The translations under genes and the position numbers were made by a program. 38,500 nt of DNA from Glandiceps talaboti. Its lineage: Eukaryota; Hemichordata; Enteropneusta; Spengelidae. Positions within the stretch are counted from its first letter, which is position 1. Every line of letters begins with the position of its first letter. The DNA is taken from assembly GCF_964340395.1 (NCBI RefSeq), contig NC_135564.1, positions 5,059,361 to 5,097,860 on the forward strand, in the 5' to 3' direction. Positions 36,526-38,500 of the stretch are shown one piece after another. Under the pieces are notes generated by a model that did not search any database, had not been told where the DNA came from, and was given only the letters and a program-made list of their open reading frames with translations.

Positions 36526-36565
36526 GTGATGATGATGGATGAAACGATGACTTTGACGATGATAA
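36303..36565 (+). repeat. Long GAT/GAC/GCTGGT compound trinucleotide repeat
   Basis: GAC and GAT units, with three (GCTGGT)-type blocks at about 36331-36378, then a long GAT run with scattered GAC, GGT and GAA. It gives poly-Asp, poly-Met, poly-Ser or poly-His frames in different readings. None is supported by flanking coding sequence. Confidence 0.96.
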
Positions 36566-37467
36566 CAATATAATATGTAATGTACTGGTTCGCAAAAGCG
36601 CAGAGTTACCATGTACGTATGGTAGGTGAATTATTATAACTAAAAACATATGTATGTAACTGGCAATATGACCATAGATACATACTGGTGGAAAAAACAG
36701 CTTGGGGTCTGTTGTCCTGACAATTGACAATGAAGGCACGCACAGAATCCGTGGATATAAAAGTAAATATTTCATTATTTACAAATACCACGACCCGATA
36801 CATATATATATGAAGTCTGGAACATATTGCATTTATCTAAAAATCATTGCTTAATGTACTTAATAGGACAACCTAAGAATGTTCATAAATATCAAATGAT
36901 TACCATGGTGATATCTTGAGATTAGTCTCTTAGCTATTATGTTTAGTTTGAATGTAATTTCCTTTTAAATCATCATCGATATGATTTTAAATCGGATAAA
37001 AAGTACATTCCAAGAAGAAATGCACATTCAAATATCAAATTCATTATTTAAGTAAGTGTACATTTAATGTCATCATTATGTTATGTTGATTATTCGTCGA
37101 TTTAATCTGAGTTCTTTAGAGAACCATTACGGTACATTTTGGTTGGGGAACAAAACCAGGTTGTCTGCTTTCCAATATCAATTGTTTCTACATATTTATA
37201 TTATGGTCTTAATGGTTCTTTTTATACCGGAGGCTATACTGACTTCATACGTTAGCAGTCAATGACAATTACTAAACATGTTTATTTTAAGTATGGAAAA
37301 GCCTTAATTATAATGCATCTCAGTAGCTAATCCCATTTCCAAACGAATCGAAGGTACTATGTTGTTCCAACAGGTTCTTTATTTCAATTCACCCGCATAT
37401 CTATTTCCTATTATTCTTTGTCGCCAATGGTTACCTTACTAGTAAAATTTAAAAATGTTGGCAAATT

Positions 37468-37469
<2 letters not shown>
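36566..37469. other. Non-coding stretch
   Basis: AT-rich, no feature seen. Confidence 0.6.

Positions 37470-37543
<74 letters not shown>
37470..37543 (+). repeat. (CA)n-(TA)n microsatellite
   Basis: A perfect CA tract of about 55 bp runs into a TA tract of about 18 bp. Confidence 0.97.
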
Positions 37544-38500
37544 ACATGGTATATTAAAAAGAAAACAATGAATGAATAAGTGCAAAACGTATGTATCGTC
37601 ATTTTTACTGACTTTTTCAACATGTAAATCTTTGACTGTTTTTATTTCTGGTATGTTTGTATCTGCTGGCAAACTATAAGTCATTATTTATGCCAGGCAT
37701 ATTGGGAATTCTCTATTCTGACAATATCCGGGATACTGCTTCATGACTTACAGTTCTAAATCGTATACTCCATACGTTCCTTTTCAAGCTACGAAGCTTT
37801 TTTTCAAGGTGAGGCGTAAATTGGCACAATGATGAATAAGGTTATAATGAACGTACGTACGATAATGGTTATTCTTTACTGTAGGCACATGTTCATATTT
37901 CATCGGAAGATGTCACATGGTTCGCGACAGCTTGTTTATAACATGTAACATGAGACATTTGGGTAACTATTGTACATACTTGTTATCTTCCGAATACAAA
38001 ATACTTTATTGATGACTGCGGGATTTTGTACAGCTCTTCGCCACAAAAAACATTTTGATCAATATCAAATATTCAACAGATATGCGAGAACATACACCGT
38101 CGCTATACTATATGTTGTAATCTATATCAGACAGAAAGTAAATGGTCCTAATAGTAGCAAAAACAAGATCCTGACAACAATTGTATAATTATAAATCAGT
38201 GTCCGTATTGCTTATTGATTATATGAATGTTACAAGCGTTTCTCCAAGGGGACTCTCAGTCCACCGCTGTTGATAATCACACGTTAACCAAATTCCTTTC
38301 TAACCGGATGGGAATTGTCAGCAAAAATAATTTGTTCTTTGATCACACTATTGTGTAGACTCTTCCTGTGACGTACGACTTGTATGCATGTCTCGAGGAT
38401 GTGCTCTCTAAATCCCTTTCTGATATTATTGATGACTTCACATATTCATACATACAAAGAAAATACATATTAACATAAACCATGGTAACTGGGACACTTA
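37544..38500. other. Non-coding stretch to the window end
   Basis: No supported gene. A 72-codon plus-strand frame (37970-38188) has no recognisable motif. A gene continuing past the window edge cannot be excluded. Confidence 0.5.

Noticed and set aside
36237-36775. Poly-Asp frame (101 codons) and poly-Ser frame (162 codons)
   Set aside because: Readings of the GAT/GAC array on the two strands; the flanking parts show no recognisable protein.

Overview
This 38.5 kb window looks like nuclear DNA of an invertebrate animal. It is AT-rich and gene-poor, rich in long simple-sequence repeats, and carries a decayed non-LTR retrotransposon of the CR1/L2 type and a tRNA-derived SINE. The one secure gene is a rhodopsin-like peptide GPCR whose coding sequence lies in a single exon behind a good splice acceptor. 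The sequence does not let me name the clade. A lophotrochozoan or a non-vertebrate deuterostome would both fit.

Layout. At 1-810 there is a long foldback hairpin followed by a region with inverted ends, likely non-autonomous DNA transposon material. At 1669-2173 a (CT)n tract is followed by a (GA)n tract, which are complementary to each other. At 3176-3740 there is a degenerate minisatellite, and at 4084-4840 diverged repeats of about 170 bp. The stretch 5700-9430 is a desert with no recognisable gene. The GPCR exon runs on the minus strand at 9714-10814, with a CTGT-type microsatellite in its presumed 3' UTR and a possible AATAAA near 9431. A minus-strand tRNA-derived SINE lies at about 12327-12620, with a second inverted copy of its tail just beyond. 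The LINE relic lies at about 16765-18215, also on the minus strand, truncated at its 5' end and frameshifted.

From 19.8 to 25.3 kb there are three uncertain places where coding sequence may exist: a receptor-tail-like frame on the minus strand (19848-20078), a cysteine-rich plus-strand exon with a strong acceptor and an in-frame TGA (23190-23493), and a possible three-exon cysteine-rich secreted protein ending at 25215. None of these matches a family I can name with confidence. The remainder (25.2-38.5 kb) is mostly non-coding: ten or so compound microsatellites, a small MITE-like element (33910-34058) and a diverged local duplication (34838-35200).

I see no operon, CRISPR array, rRNA or intact tRNA gene. 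There is no sign that the genes here form a joint pathway. The strongest leads for follow-up are the GPCR (DRF in place of DRY) and the cysteine-rich candidate exons at 23-25 kb.
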